A DNA stretch of 32,772 nucleotides, from positions 1 through 32,772 of the forward strand of contig JAHJDE010000184.1 in the NCBI GenBank assembly GCA_018812525.1, in the 5' to 3' direction. Positions within the stretch are counted from its first letter, which is position 1, and each line of letters opens with the position of its first letter. Below the pieces are notes generated by a model. That model saw nothing but the letters and a program-made list of their open reading frames with translations, was not told where the DNA came from and did no database searches. Shown piece by piece: positions 9,101 to 15,885 of the stretch. A program made the translations under genes and the position numbers. The DNA comes from Gammaproteobacteria bacterium (GTDB taxonomy: Bacteria > Pseudomonadota > Gammaproteobacteria > Chromatiales > Chromatiaceae).

Positions 9101-9253
9101 GAAGGCCCAGAGCCAGCCACCGGCAATCGCCGCCGTGCCGGCGAGGGCCGCGAGGGTCAGTCCATAGGCGGCAGCGCGCCATTCATCACGCAGCAACCCC
9201 AGCAGGAAGGCCGTGCCCAGTCCGGCCGCGATGATAAAAATGGGGCTCACCAT
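6128..9253 (-). CDS. Fused double NuoL/M/MnhD-type proton or sodium antiporter subunit
   Basis: A 1041-aa protein with two complete antiporter-type modules in tandem. Module 1 (about residues 1–480) has the TM5-type Glu in FNLFVFFEL, a Lys in VAELKPVP and a Lys in HAVAKAGLFW. Module 2 (about 500–960) has FNFFAAWELLTVG, MTKTAAIGLHIWLPGAH and HYIYKSMLF. The C-terminus (about 960–1041) adds hydrophilic and amphipathic segments and a final TM helix, recalling the lateral helix of NuoL or MrpA. Each module should contain an ion half-channel pair, so the protein supplies two pump units in one chain. It overlaps the MnhC-like gene by 7 bases. No stop or frameshift separates the modules, so this is a true fusion in the sequence as given. 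Confidence 0.88.
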   Translation of the reverse strand: MVSPIFIIAAGLGTAFLLGLLRDEWRAAAYGLTLAALAGTAAIAGGWLWAFAIDGAAPVEILTAGTPAPFAINLRLGLPEAALLLLANLTGLLSAVYLKDTLSHLGRRAMAVLLIIVMAMGGIILTRDLFNLFVFFELIVISTGGLILLSAERHALGAGFKYLIVSQLITILLLIGIIFAYHAAGTLNIDGMAAASLVMLKGGSLAFFLIFIAVVAELKPVPANGWALDIYEAAHPAFSAIFSAAVASASLFAVDKLLLIGGPAWLPVATAIGIISFVASNLLALPQTNDRRMLGYSSVGQVGLILTVLGQRDILGDSTLFIAGGILFSHAVAKAGLFWLSGLVAGRNLQDWSALRGQPLLIFAFVTFLAMLSGLPPFPGFYAKWELIHLLAGHGRLVLLALILFGALLEAGYLFRWFGYIIKGEQPTEVIVPARHKLSVAMIAALAGWALGYLWGGLSAHNNLLQTLPLLFALGFLLLEWLPAWIKNSLAIAGLVAWFILGYPGYDPLQLIFATIMLLGGALILMASYHAQGRRVGFYPSAMLMYAGLAMLIVAKDSFNFFAAWELLTVGSYFLILRGKHSEPHALSYIVFSLGGAFLILAGFALAAQGNSQFSIEALRQVAQPLAPWVFVLLAIGFMTKTAAIGLHIWLPGAHAEAETDVSPMVSGILLKAGLFGLFMLLMHMGKQQLYGVELTHVLMWIGALSALIGNLLAIFQEDAKRLLAYSSIGQMGYALFGLAMMNHLGWLMALMFVINHYIYKSMLFLSVGGIAKRTGTRLMYKMGGLITLMPLSFIAVLIGIIAMSGVPPLSGFGGRWIFYNAIMTAEYRLPMILIFLSGPIAFLYLFRLIHTIFLGQLKDEHRKIKEAPFWILLPQFIYVVCLMVFALVPGLALRRVDAYISQFFPQGALNWEGLTITSDYGYWSPVSIMVVVGVIFMTLFAWLLFVNRKAQKVKQFNIVFAGERPFRPETTHFAWNFFAPYRKALGFLTQPLVTGFWETLTDLLHTAADVARRFYTGNAQIYAIHFLAFVVVLFLLSRGV

Positions 9254-9603
9254 TTCAGCTCCCGGTAGTCGGCGATATCGAGGCTGCCCTTGGTCTCATG
9301 CAGCTTGTAGGCATAGGCCAGCATCAACGCGGTGATCCCCACGCCGATGACGATGGCGGTAAGCACCAGGGCCTGGGGCACCGGGTCGATGATGCGTGCG
9401 GCGGCCTCGGCGGCGGGTAGCGTGGCGTCCAGGATTGGCGCTGTGCGGCCGCGCAAATAGCCGACGGCGACGATCACCAGGTTCACGCCGGTATCAGCCA
9501 CGGTGAAAGAGACGATCATGCGCAGGATGTTGCGGTTGGTCAGGGCGCCGTAGAGCCCGATGAGAATCAGGATGAAGCCGGTCGCCAATGCAATATGGGC
9601 CAT
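9247..9603 (-). CDS. MnhC / NuoK-like antiporter subunit
   Basis: A 118-aa protein with three predicted TM helices, of the MnhC/MrpC–NuoK family. Seen: GLYGALTNRNILRMIVSFTVADTGVNL in helices 1–2, a short loop, and DPVPQALVLTAIVIGVGITALMLA in helix 3. The last matches the D-P-x-P-Q-A-L-x-L-T-A-I-V-I signature of MnhC. It would form part of the ion-conducting chain between NuoH and the large antiporter. Its start overlaps the upstream stop by one base (TAATG), and it overlaps the double antiporter gene by 7 bases. Confidence 0.9.
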   Translation of the reverse strand: MAHIALATGFILILIGLYGALTNRNILRMIVSFTVADTGVNLVIVAVGYLRGRTAPILDATLPAAEAAARIIDPVPQALVLTAIVIGVGITALMLAYAYKLHETKGSLDIADYRELKW

Positions 9604-10304
9604 TAGGAATCCTCTGTTTCAGACAGGCTGACCAGCATGGAACTGAACTCCGCACCGACCTTGAGGCCGATGAAGGAATAAATGACCGGGATGACGCCGG
9701 CCGAGAACAGTGATCCCAGGTTACCGATCGGCAGGATGCGGTTATCGAGGAAGCCACCAGCGAAAAAGACGCCGAGCAGGCCGATGCCGACGAAGACCAG
9801 GCCCGAGGTCGATTCCAGAGCGGAGATCAATCGGTGGCTGAAGCGCCGCAAAGGGTCGGTCAACAGCATCAACAGGATCGCCGAGGCGAGGATGGCCCCG
9901 CCCTGGAAGCCGCCGCCGGGGGTCAGGTGGCCGTTGACGAAGACATAGACGCCCAGCAGCAGGATCAGCGGCACCAGCAGACGGCTGCCGGTGGTCAGCA
10001 GTTCGCCGGAAGGGGGGAGTTCGCGCTGCTCTGTCCGGGTCCGCCGTCGTCCTCGGGCCAGGACCAGACCGACGATGGCGGCGGTCAGGAACAGCACAGT
10101 CACCTCGCCGAGGGTATCGAGGCCCCGGTAGGTGACGATGATGGCGGTGACGATGTTGGCCGCGCCGATATCCGGGGCCGTGTGATCGGCGTAGTAGCGG
10201 GCGGTGGCATTGAGTTCGCCGTCGGGCGAGTAGCCGAGCAGCAGGCCGGCGAACAGGGTGCCGACCCCGGCCAGCAGCAGGAGCACCGTGAAGCGTTTAA
10301 TCAT
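9603..10304 (-). CDS. MbhE/MnhB-like fused membrane subunit
   Basis: A 233-aa membrane protein in two parts. The first ~100 residues resemble the MbhE-type segment, with IVTAIIVTYRGLDTLGEVTVL, which matches the conserved N-x-V-T-A-I-L-x-D-x-R-x-x-D-T-x-G-E motif found at the end of MrpA or in MbhE. The remainder resembles MnhB/MrpB, with NGHLTPGGGFQGGAILA, a hallmark P-G-G-G-F-x-G-G motif, followed by hydrophobic helices. These domains build the Mrp-like sodium/proton translocation part of Mbh/Mrp complexes. It overlaps the MbhD-like gene by 8 bases. Confidence 0.87.
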   Translation of the reverse strand: MIKRFTVLLLLAGVGTLFAGLLLGYSPDGELNATARYYADHTAPDIGAANIVTAIIVTYRGLDTLGEVTVLFLTAAIVGLVLARGRRRTRTEQRELPPSGELLTTGSRLLVPLILLLGVYVFVNGHLTPGGGFQGGAILASAILLMLLTDPLRRFSHRLISALESTSGLVFVGIGLLGVFFAGGFLDNRILPIGNLGSLFSAGVIPVIYSFIGLKVGAEFSSMLVSLSETEDS

Positions 10305-10554
10305 GCTTGCTGTCTCCCCGCACGCGCCCCAGCACGAAGAAGAAGAGGAAGGTGGTCAGACCGCTGCCGATGGCGGCCTCGGTCATCGCCACGTCCGGCG
10401 CTGCCAGCAGTAGGAAGAGCACAGAGGCCAGCAGGCTCACCAGCCCGGCGGCGAGCATGGCGATCGGTACACTGTCGCCCCTTATCGCCACCAGGGCCGC
10501 GCCGATCATGGCGGCGGCCAGCAGCAGGGCCATGGGAAGCATTATCGTACTCAT
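10297..10554 (-). CDS. MbhD-like (DUF4040-type) membrane subunit
   Basis: An 85-aa protein with three TM helices. The segment LLAAPDVAMTEAAIGSGLTTFLFFFVL carries the A-P-D-V-A-x-T-E-A-x-x-G motif of MbhD and of the DUF4040 region near the C-terminus of MrpA/MnhA. Here this MrpA piece is an independent gene, as in Mbh-type hydrogenase operons. Both of its ends overlap its neighbours: ATGA with the MnhG-like stop, and 8 bases with the MbhE/MnhB-like start. The conserved Glu is probably involved in ion transfer (family knowledge). Confidence 0.87.
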   Translation of the reverse strand: MSTIMLPMALLLAAAMIGAALVAIRGDSVPIAMLAAGLVSLLASVLFLLLAAPDVAMTEAAIGSGLTTFLFFFVLGRVRGDSKHD

Positions 10555-10889
10555 GACTTGTCTCCCAGATCCTCGGCCAGCCGGTCGATCCGGGTCGCCG
10601 GTGCCTTGTCTTCACCGATGCGATGGGCCGCGCGGGCCAGCACCTGCGAGGAGAGCGGATTGGTGAAGAGCATGAAGAAACCGATCAGCAGCAGCTTTAA
10701 CAACCACTCCGGTCGGAGGCAGGCAACCCCGGCCAGGGTCAGCAGGGTACCCAAGGTCGTGGCCTTGGTGCCGGCCTGAATGCGGTTGTAGACATCCGGC
10801 ATGCGTATCAGGCCCAAGCCGCCAAGCAGCAGGAAGGCCGTGCCGGCCACCATCAACAAACCACCGATGATATCGAGGATGGCGCCCAT
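10551..10889 (-). CDS. MnhG-like antiporter subunit
   Basis: A 112-aa protein with three TM helices. Seen: LLLGGLGLIRMPDVYNRIQAGTKATTLG, the conserved G-L-x-R-x-P-D-x-Y-x-R-x-H-A-x-x-K-x-x-T-L-G signature of MnhG/MrpG, with Gln replacing the usual His. The start at 10889 (ATG, MGAILDIIGG) is chosen over the longer frame because family members start here and the ATG overlaps the MnhF-like stop by one base. It would be part of the MrpEFG module. The C-terminal ~30 residues are hydrophilic and charged, somewhat longer than usual. Confidence 0.88.
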   Translation of the reverse strand: MGAILDIIGGLLMVAGTAFLLLGGLGLIRMPDVYNRIQAGTKATTLGTLLTLAGVACLRPEWLLKLLLIGFFMLFTNPLSSQVLARAAHRIGEDKAPATRIDRLAEDLGDKS

Positions 10890-11149
10890 CAGAATCCCCG
10901 CTCCAGATAGCGTGCGATGACGATCACCCCGAGGAAGGAGAGCAGGGCGTAGACCAATGCCACGTCGAGGTAGATGGCGCGTCCCTCGGCCAGGGCGACC
11001 AGCACGATGCCGGTAATGGAGATGATGGTCAGGACATCGAAGGCAACCACGCGGTCCGTCGCCTTCGGTCCCTTGATGAAGCGCGCCAGGGCGAGCAGGA
11101 ATGCCACACCGGCAAGCGAGGCGGCCAGGTAAATCAGCCAATCAACCAT
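10889..11149 (-). CDS. MnhF-like antiporter subunit
   Basis: An 86-aa protein with three TM helices. Seen: RFIKGPKATDRVVAFDVLTI, matching the R-x-x-x-G-P-x-x-x-D-R-x-x-A-x-D signature of MnhF/MrpF, and AIYLDVALVYALLSFLGVIVIARYLE in the last helix. The start at 11149 (MVDWLIYL) gives the family's normal length and overlaps the MnhE-like end by 8 bases. The longer upstream extension is the antisense-like tail of the MnhE frame and is rejected. It is a small subunit of the Mrp-type module. Confidence 0.88.
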   Translation of the reverse strand: MVDWLIYLAASLAGVAFLLALARFIKGPKATDRVVAFDVLTIISITGIVLVALAEGRAIYLDVALVYALLSFLGVIVIARYLERGF

Positions 11150-11642
11150 ACATGACCTCAAGATAGTGCTCGAAACCGGCGACGATACGGGCCGTCGCTG
11201 CATCGATATCGGCCGACTCCATCCTGACCCAATGGACATAGAGCCATTCACCCTCGAGCTCGACCGTGAGGGTGCCAGGGGTGAGGGTGATGGAGTTGGC
11301 CAGCATCAGCCGCCCCATGCGGCTCTTCAACCGGGTGCGGACCTTGACGATGCCGGGGTCGATCGGCAGGCTGGGGGAGACGACGATCGCCGCCAGCGTC
11401 AGGTTCGACTTGACAAGCTCCTTGAGGAAGTACCCGTAATAGAGGAATCCGGCCAGGAAGGCCCGGGGTGTGGCACGGAATTCAGTGAAGAACGACAGGC
11501 CATCAGGGAACAGGAGGGCGATGACCAAAGAGGCCATTACGCCGACGATGAGGGTATCGGCCGCCAGCGACCCCATCAGCATCACCCAGAAGAGCAGCAG
11601 GGTCGCAAACAGCACCAGCGAGTCACGCAGCCTACGCATCAT
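11142..11642 (-). CDS. MnhE-like antiporter subunit, first gene of the operon
   Basis: A 166-aa protein of the MnhE/MrpE family: N-terminal TM helices, then a cytosolic domain with GRLMLANSITLTPGTLTVEL, the conserved L-A-N-x-I-T-L-T-P-G-T-L signature, and a short C-terminal segment with YVHWVRMESAD. Two ATGs lie in tandem at 11642 and 11639, preceded by GGGGGA. The first is used, but spacing favours the second slightly. It is the first gene of the minus-strand operon that runs to position 144, so the promoter for the whole complex should lie between this gene and the smc remnant. Confidence 0.87.
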   Translation of the reverse strand: MMRRLRDSLVLFATLLLFWVMLMGSLAADTLIVGVMASLVIALLFPDGLSFFTEFRATPRAFLAGFLYYGYFLKELVKSNLTLAAIVVSPSLPIDPGIVKVRTRLKSRMGRLMLANSITLTPGTLTVELEGEWLYVHWVRMESADIDAATARIVAGFEHYLEVMYG

Positions 11643-11674
11643 TCCCCCAAGATTCCGGCCTTTCAGCGCATAAG

Positions 11675-11702
11675 CATATACTAATGCGCAAAAATTTCCC
11701 AA
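11675..11702 (-). promoter_or_regulatory. Possible promoter of the Mrp/complex-I-like operon
   Basis: On the minus strand, TTGGGA (11702–11697) and TATATG (11680–11675) are separated by 16 bases, about 33 bases upstream of the MnhE-like start and in the most AT-rich stretch of the gap. The match to sigma-70 boxes is only moderate. No operator was recognised. Confidence 0.25.
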
Positions 11703-11810
11703 TGCTGTCCTGGGGCCGATTCAAGTCAAACGAACTCGCCATGGCGCGCATTCGCGGGAACCCCGATGGCTGATCGACACAGGGCGAAAAGCTGGGGCAA
11801 GGATCAGTGG

Positions 11811-11968
11811 TTCCCTTGTTGCTGTTCTGTAGTGCGGGTATCTTACGCCTCCATGCGCCTGAAAAAGATCAAGTTCGCCGGTTTTAAATCCTTCGTCGAT
11901 CCCACCACTGTCCACATGCCCTCCAACCTGGTGGGGGTGGTTGGTCCCAATGGGTGCGGCAAGTCCAA
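11811..11968 (+). repeat. Left direct repeat: copy of the smc promoter and 5' coding end
   Basis: This 158-base segment matches 23614–23771 without gaps at a constant offset of 11803; I count about 13 mismatches by eye. Seven of the 13 fall in the 17-base spacer between the putative –35 and –10 boxes. Upstream, the nonamer ATGGCTGAT occurs at 11766 and 23604, so homology may extend further left with a ~35-base insertion in this copy. The match stops abruptly just after the Walker A codons of smc (AAGTCCAA), marking the left island junction. Confidence 0.92.
11816..11844 (+). promoter_or_regulatory. Duplicated smc-type promoter, likely drives the island genes
   Basis: TTGTTG (11816–11821), 17 bases, TATCTT (11839–11844), then only 8 bases to the ATG at 11853. 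Both boxes and their spacing are identical in the copy before intact smc (23619–23647), although the spacer sequence differs at 7 of 17 positions. This conservation pattern is good evidence for a real promoter. The short distance to ATG implies a leaderless or nearly leaderless transcript. Confidence 0.6.
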
Positions 11969-11993
11969 TCCGCTCGGGGATCGATCAGATTAA
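11853..11993 (+). pseudogene. smc 5' remnant (46 codons)
   Basis: The frame encodes the SMC N-terminus ([14 protein letters not shown]...), including the Walker A loop GPNGCGKSN, then leaves homology and stops at TAA 11991–11993 after five unrelated residues. Compared with intact smc at 23656, it differs at three residues near the start (K4, F8 versus E4, L8, plus changes after the junction) and at several silent sites. It cannot form an ATPase head. It may still be translated, because its promoter boxes are kept, and could serve as a leader that feeds ribosomes into the overlapping radical SAM gene. Confidence 0.88.
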
Positions 11994-13269
11994 TCCCCCG
12001 AAATCCCAGCGTGTATTGCTAATTCACCCCGGCACGGAAGAGTCTGGGGGGCGCAGGGATTTTCCCCCATGGGGAATCATTTTTATCGGGCAGGCCCTCG
12101 TCAGAGGTGGGCACCAACCAAAAATCATGGATCTCAACGGTGAGTCGGATATCGAAGAAATCGTATCCGGTGTTGCCGATTCCTTTCAGCCCGACATCCT
12201 GGGCATAACAGGGAAGTGGGGGCGTGCGGCGCGACGGGCTGAACGCCTGTTTCGACTATTCGCCAACCGTTATCCAGAGGTTCGCCGCGTCCTGGGTGGG
12301 CCTTTGGCTTCGACTCTACCCAGTAATGCTGCGATAACGAAATTACCCCACGCCATCCTGGCCGGCGACGGGGAGACCTCGATGCTCCGATGGATCGATG
12401 CCGGGATGCCCGAAGAACGGCAATTGACACCCGCTCAGGACGCAGACCTTTCCCTAAACTCCTTGGTCACGGAGCCTCTATTCGACCTTGCCCCCTATGT
12501 CCGGCCAGGAGAGCGATCCGATCTGGGCGTGCCATCGCTCTACATATCCGGGGCGAGGGGGTGCGTAGCCCGTTGTTCATTCTGCTACACGCTTGCCCAT
12601 GCGCCAGCCGGTTTGCGTGAATCCCCCGCGAAGCGACTGGTTGAGGATATGGCATTACTCCATCGACGCTATGGCGTCGATGGGTTTTATTTCGTCGATG
12701 ATGGACTGGTTTCGCGCGGCCCTTGGCGAAGGGAGTTTTGTGAACGGATTAGCCGTCATGGCAATGGAATGGTCTGGGGCGTTGATTTGCGAACAGCCGA
12801 GGCCACGGATACCTGTCTCCGGGAGCTATGGGAGGGATGGTGCCGAGCGCTCTACATGGGTCTGGAGACAGCCGACGACGCATCCCATCAAACCCTGTTA
12901 CGCAAGGGTAGAACCACGGGGGGCGTGGGAAGCGCCATCGACCGCGCCCTCGGCATGGGTTTTCGCGTGCGGGCATCCGTGGTCATCGGCTGGCCAGGAG
13001 AGACACAGGCATCGGTCGAGCGTACCATCAGGGCGGTTGAGGCCCGCCCGGATTTGCTGGTGGATGTGTTTCGATACAATCCCTTACCGAATACGGCGCT
13101 TGCGCGGGAGCAGGCTTTGCGCTTAGGTTCAAACCACATTTATACCGAGTATGGGCCGGATGCGCCGAATGTCTCGGAGTGTTCGGATGTTTACCTTGAT
13201 AGGGCATGGACAGAATTGGCGCGCATCGCCAATGAAAGAAACGGTGCTGGTATCAAAACCATGGGCTGA
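11950..13269 (+). CDS. B12-binding-domain radical SAM enzyme
   Basis: 439 aa from the only upstream in-frame ATG. The N-terminal ~130 residues, starting at RVLLIHPG, look like a cobalamin-binding Rossmann domain ([31 protein letters not shown]), but without an obvious DxHxxG base-off motif. The radical SAM domain has the CxxxCxxC motif at Cys205, Cys209 and Cys212, then FVDDG and VVIGWPGET-type segments. The layout resembles the BchE/methyltransferase class of B12 radical SAM enzymes, so peptide C-methylation or ring modification is possible; the substrate is unknown. The start ATG at 11950 lies inside the smc remnant, in the +1 frame of its Walker A codons; a TTG at 12016 is the alternative. 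It is the first gene of the nine-gene island. Confidence 0.85.
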   Translation: MGAASPIRSGIDQINPPKSQRVLLIHPGTEESGGRRDFPPWGIIFIGQALVRGGHQPKIMDLNGESDIEEIVSGVADSFQPDILGITGKWGRAARRAERLFRLFANRYPEVRRVLGGPLASTLPSNAAITKLPHAILAGDGETSMLRWIDAGMPEERQLTPAQDADLSLNSLVTEPLFDLAPYVRPGERSDLGVPSLYISGARGCVARCSFCYTLAHAPAGLRESPAKRLVEDMALLHRRYGVDGFYFVDDGLVSRGPWRREFCERISRHGNGMVWGVDLRTAEATDTCLRELWEGWCRALYMGLETADDASHQTLLRKGRTTGGVGSAIDRALGMGFRVRASVVIGWPGETQASVERTIRAVEARPDLLVDVFRYNPLPNTALAREQALRLGSNHIYTEYGPDAPNVSECSDVYLDRAWTELARIANERNGAGIKTMG

Positions 13270-13289
13270 CATGAGCAGGAGAGGCGAGG

Positions 13290-14942
13290 ATGGCGGCGTG
13301 GAGCGATCAAATGCAGCGGTTTATCCAAGAACTTAATCGGACCGTCAATAATGCAAATGATATAAGGAATTTCTATGATGCTGCCAGTCAGGTGGCTGGC
13401 GAGATCGGTTTCCTGGCCTTGTTGGTGTCGCTGCTGGAGTACATTCAGAAGAATTCGGCATTCTTTGAGAGGGAACGTACAGATTTTGAAACTGCCCAGG
13501 GTAGAAGTTTTGAGCAATTCTCTTCTGATACTCTGAAAAAATGGATTATTGATAATCACGTCCTTGATCAGCTTGTACATGTTAAAGATGTTAAGTCGCA
13601 TCAGCAGCTCTTCACGCAGCTCTGGTCAATCGGTAATAAACAGGGTGTGACTGGAATAGCGCCAAAGCTGATTCTGCTATTCCGCCACATGTCACAGGCC
13701 TTGGCCGACAATTACCCATACGACTCTACCAGTAACCTACCAATCGTACTTTCGGTATCCGACCCCTGTGGGAACGCCTTTCTTATTGGAAAGGATCAAT
13801 CAATGCCCTTTGGTTCACTGAACTCTGGGGGTGCGATCCACGGCTTCCAATTTACCGATTGGAGGGCTGGGTTAACAATCATTCCCCAAAGCCTGGATGG
13901 GGCTTGCATCCATTGGGAGCACCTGAATCCAACCACTACCCGGCGAATGGATAGCTTCATGGAAAATCTGCGTTCCCAGGAGGGACAACAAAACCCTGTA
14001 ATCAAACTGGGGCTTTGGCCGATTTCACGAGACCTGAATATGAAACCGCAGGTATCTCCACCTCCCATAACCTGCCGAGGCCGGGGGCAGGCAAGTGTCT
14101 ATCGCATCATTCCGGAAAAAGGTCTGCATGGAAAAGTTAAACAATTCGGCAATGTGCTTGAGAAGTGTCAGGACGAGCAGATTGCCATTTTGCTCATCCC
14201 TGAGCTGACGATGAGTCCAGCGCTACTGGATGGGATTTGTAAGAAGCTGAGGGATCGCCATTTCGAAGCCGGGGGCAAGGGGGGCGATTATCCCTTGTTG
14301 GTCGTGGCGGGCAGCTTTCATGTGGACGAAAAGGGAGAGGAAAAGGCGAGTGGGGCGTTCAGCAACACCGCCGTAGTGCTCGATGGAGCCGGGGAGGTGC
14401 TCTGGCGAACACAGAAACGCCATCAATTTGTGCTGCGGGGCGATCAAATCCCTCGCATTGTCCCGAGGGTGTGGTCTGGGCTGGCTAAGTCGGGTTTCAA
14501 CTGCGAGCCAAGAACCATTGGAAGCACCATTGAGATCAGGGATACCCCATTGGGACGTACCTGGGTGACGATTTGCCTCGATTTCTTGAACACAGCAAAT
14601 CGAATGGCTGCCGGACCTGAATACCTGGGTATGGCAGACTGGATATTGATTCCGGCGGCCTCATGCCGGACGGATGACTTTGAATCCTCAGCAAAAAGGT
14701 TTGCGAACAGTAGTCAAATCGTGTCTGTCCTAGTGAATGCGTGCTGGCTCATCAAGCTGTTTTCCTGCGAGAAGATTGGGGTCGGTATGGCCTACGCCCC
14801 CCAAGGATTGGGCAAGATCGTGTGGGGTGAGCCCTGTGCAATCGGAAGCGCGGTTTGTGGGAACCCTCCACCGGCAAAGGGTGGCACTTGTACTGGGGGG
14901 TGTGATCAGTGCCTCTTGGTCCTTTCTGTTCCTTGTTCATAA
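13290..14942 (+). CDS. Large protein with C-terminal nitrilase-like (carbon–nitrogen hydrolase) domain
   Basis: 550 aa. The first ~270 residues are unrecognised: helical at the start (residues 1–150), then a region rich in loops. From about 270 the pattern is nitrilase-like: candidate catalytic Glu305 in LLIPELTMSP, Lys376 in LWRTQKRHQF and Cys429 in WVTICLDFLN, in the Glu–Lys–Cys order and spacing of that superfamily. These enzymes hydrolyse or form amide bonds on small molecules or peptides. The tail is Cys- and Gly-rich (CTGGCDQC), which is unusual. ATG 13290 is preceded by AGGAGAGGCGAGG, a good ribosome site, 20 bases after the radical SAM stop. It could act as an amidase tailoring the island's product or as an effector; not decidable. 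Confidence 0.7.
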   Translation: MAAWSDQMQRFIQELNRTVNNANDIRNFYDAASQVAGEIGFLALLVSLLEYIQKNSAFFERERTDFETAQGRSFEQFSSDTLKKWIIDNHVLDQLVHVKDVKSHQQLFTQLWSIGNKQGVTGIAPKLILLFRHMSQALADNYPYDSTSNLPIVLSVSDPCGNAFLIGKDQSMPFGSLNSGGAIHGFQFTDWRAGLTIIPQSLDGACIHWEHLNPTTTRRMDSFMENLRSQEGQQNPVIKLGLWPISRDLNMKPQVSPPPITCRGRGQASVYRIIPEKGLHGKVKQFGNVLEKCQDEQIAILLIPELTMSPALLDGICKKLRDRHFEAGGKGGDYPLLVVAGSFHVDEKGEEKASGAFSNTAVVLDGAGEVLWRTQKRHQFVLRGDQIPRIVPRVWSGLAKSGFNCEPRTIGSTIEIRDTPLGRTWVTICLDFLNTANRMAAGPEYLGMADWILIPAASCRTDDFESSAKRFANSSQIVSVLVNACWLIKLFSCEKIGVGMAYAPQGLGKIVWGEPCAIGSAVCGNPPPAKGGTCTGGCDQCLLVLSVPCS

Positions 14943-15154
14943 ACGGGAAATAGCCGCTGGCGTGCTGGGGGTGTCTGAAGTGCCCTGTTTAGGCCCGATG
15001 GATGCAAAAGACTGTCCTTTCCTATACATGTGACATAAACTTGAGATGCCATCTGCTTGAATGCATGCGCAAAGGACTTGGTGTTCAGAAGCCCTGTCTG
15101 CGCGTGAGCTCGGCATGCGATGAAATCGATAAAGAGGCAGAAAGGAGACAGAAA

Positions 15155-15883
15155 ATGTCTAGCGATACCAACATCGGGCCAGCAGCGGAGGGGGTTCTCA
15201 CTCACATCAGGGAATTGATCCATGCACAAGGGGCAGATCAGCTCCATGAGCCGACGAGAAGGTTGTTTTCTTATTGGTGCAGCGCGGTTTCTGAGCAGAG
15301 CAGGCCCCATTTGCGATTGATTACGGAATACTTGGAGCATGCCACCGACGAAGCCTTCCTCTTCGGTGAAGGCAGGAGACCGCAGTGGTCACTGACCGAT
15401 TGGGGCCATTGCTGGGAAACCGTTTCCTCGCTTGGGCGCTTTTTGCTTCGGCTAGATAAGGATGGTGTCCGCGACGATGACAAGCAAATGATTCAACAAT
15501 TTCCGAACGGACCGGCTTACATCAAGGCGTTTCTTGATGAGAAAGGTGAATCACGACCAATGTCGATCAAGGAGATTCGGGAGCGACTCTATCCCGATGA
15601 AGGAGATAAAGCCATCCAAAAGGTCTTCAATCAACTTGCCCGGCTCGCAAAAGCGGACTTGGTGCGGCGGACAGGTCATCAGCGTGGAATTTACGAACTG
15701 ACTTTACGTGGTCGGCGTGTTGCCGAGGTTTTATTCAATAAGGAGGATTTAAAAACTGAAAATGTTGTGAGTATGGAAAGCTTTTTGATGAGAAGGAATG
15801 GCAATAACCAAACCAAACAGGCCGGAGGATACAGTGAGTCCCATGATTGGGATTCCGTACACGCATTATCAGTGGAAGTGTAA
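15155..15883 (+). CDS. Winged-helix-domain protein of unknown function
   Basis: 242 aa from ATG 15155, which has AAGGAG 8 bases upstream; the longer reading frame back to 15002 has no such site. The N-terminal half (about 1–130) is helical and unrecognised. Residues about 136–197 (MSIKEIRERLYPDEGD...VFNQLARLAKADLVRR...GIYELTLRGRR) have the pattern of a winged helix-turn-helix, with a recognition helix around NQLARLAKADLV and a β-wing after it. It could be a DNA-binding regulator of the island or a protein-interaction wHTH. It is preceded by a 212-base gap, the largest inside the plus-strand block, where a second promoter could lie, though I see no convincing boxes. It ends 2 bases before the ATPase start. 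Confidence 0.65.
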   Translation: MSSDTNIGPAAEGVLTHIRELIHAQGADQLHEPTRRLFSYWCSAVSEQSRPHLRLITEYLEHATDEAFLFGEGRRPQWSLTDWGHCWETVSSLGRFLLRLDKDGVRDDDKQMIQQFPNGPAYIKAFLDEKGESRPMSIKEIRERLYPDEGDKAIQKVFNQLARLAKADLVRRTGHQRGIYELTLRGRRVAEVLFNKEDLKTENVVSMESFLMRRNGNNQTKQAGGYSESHDWDSVHALSVEV

Positions 15884-15885
15884 TC

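Noticed and set aside
14943-15154. Extended N-terminus for the winged-helix gene, starting at 15002.
   Set aside because: No ribosome site there, whereas ATG 15155 has AAGGAG at good spacing.
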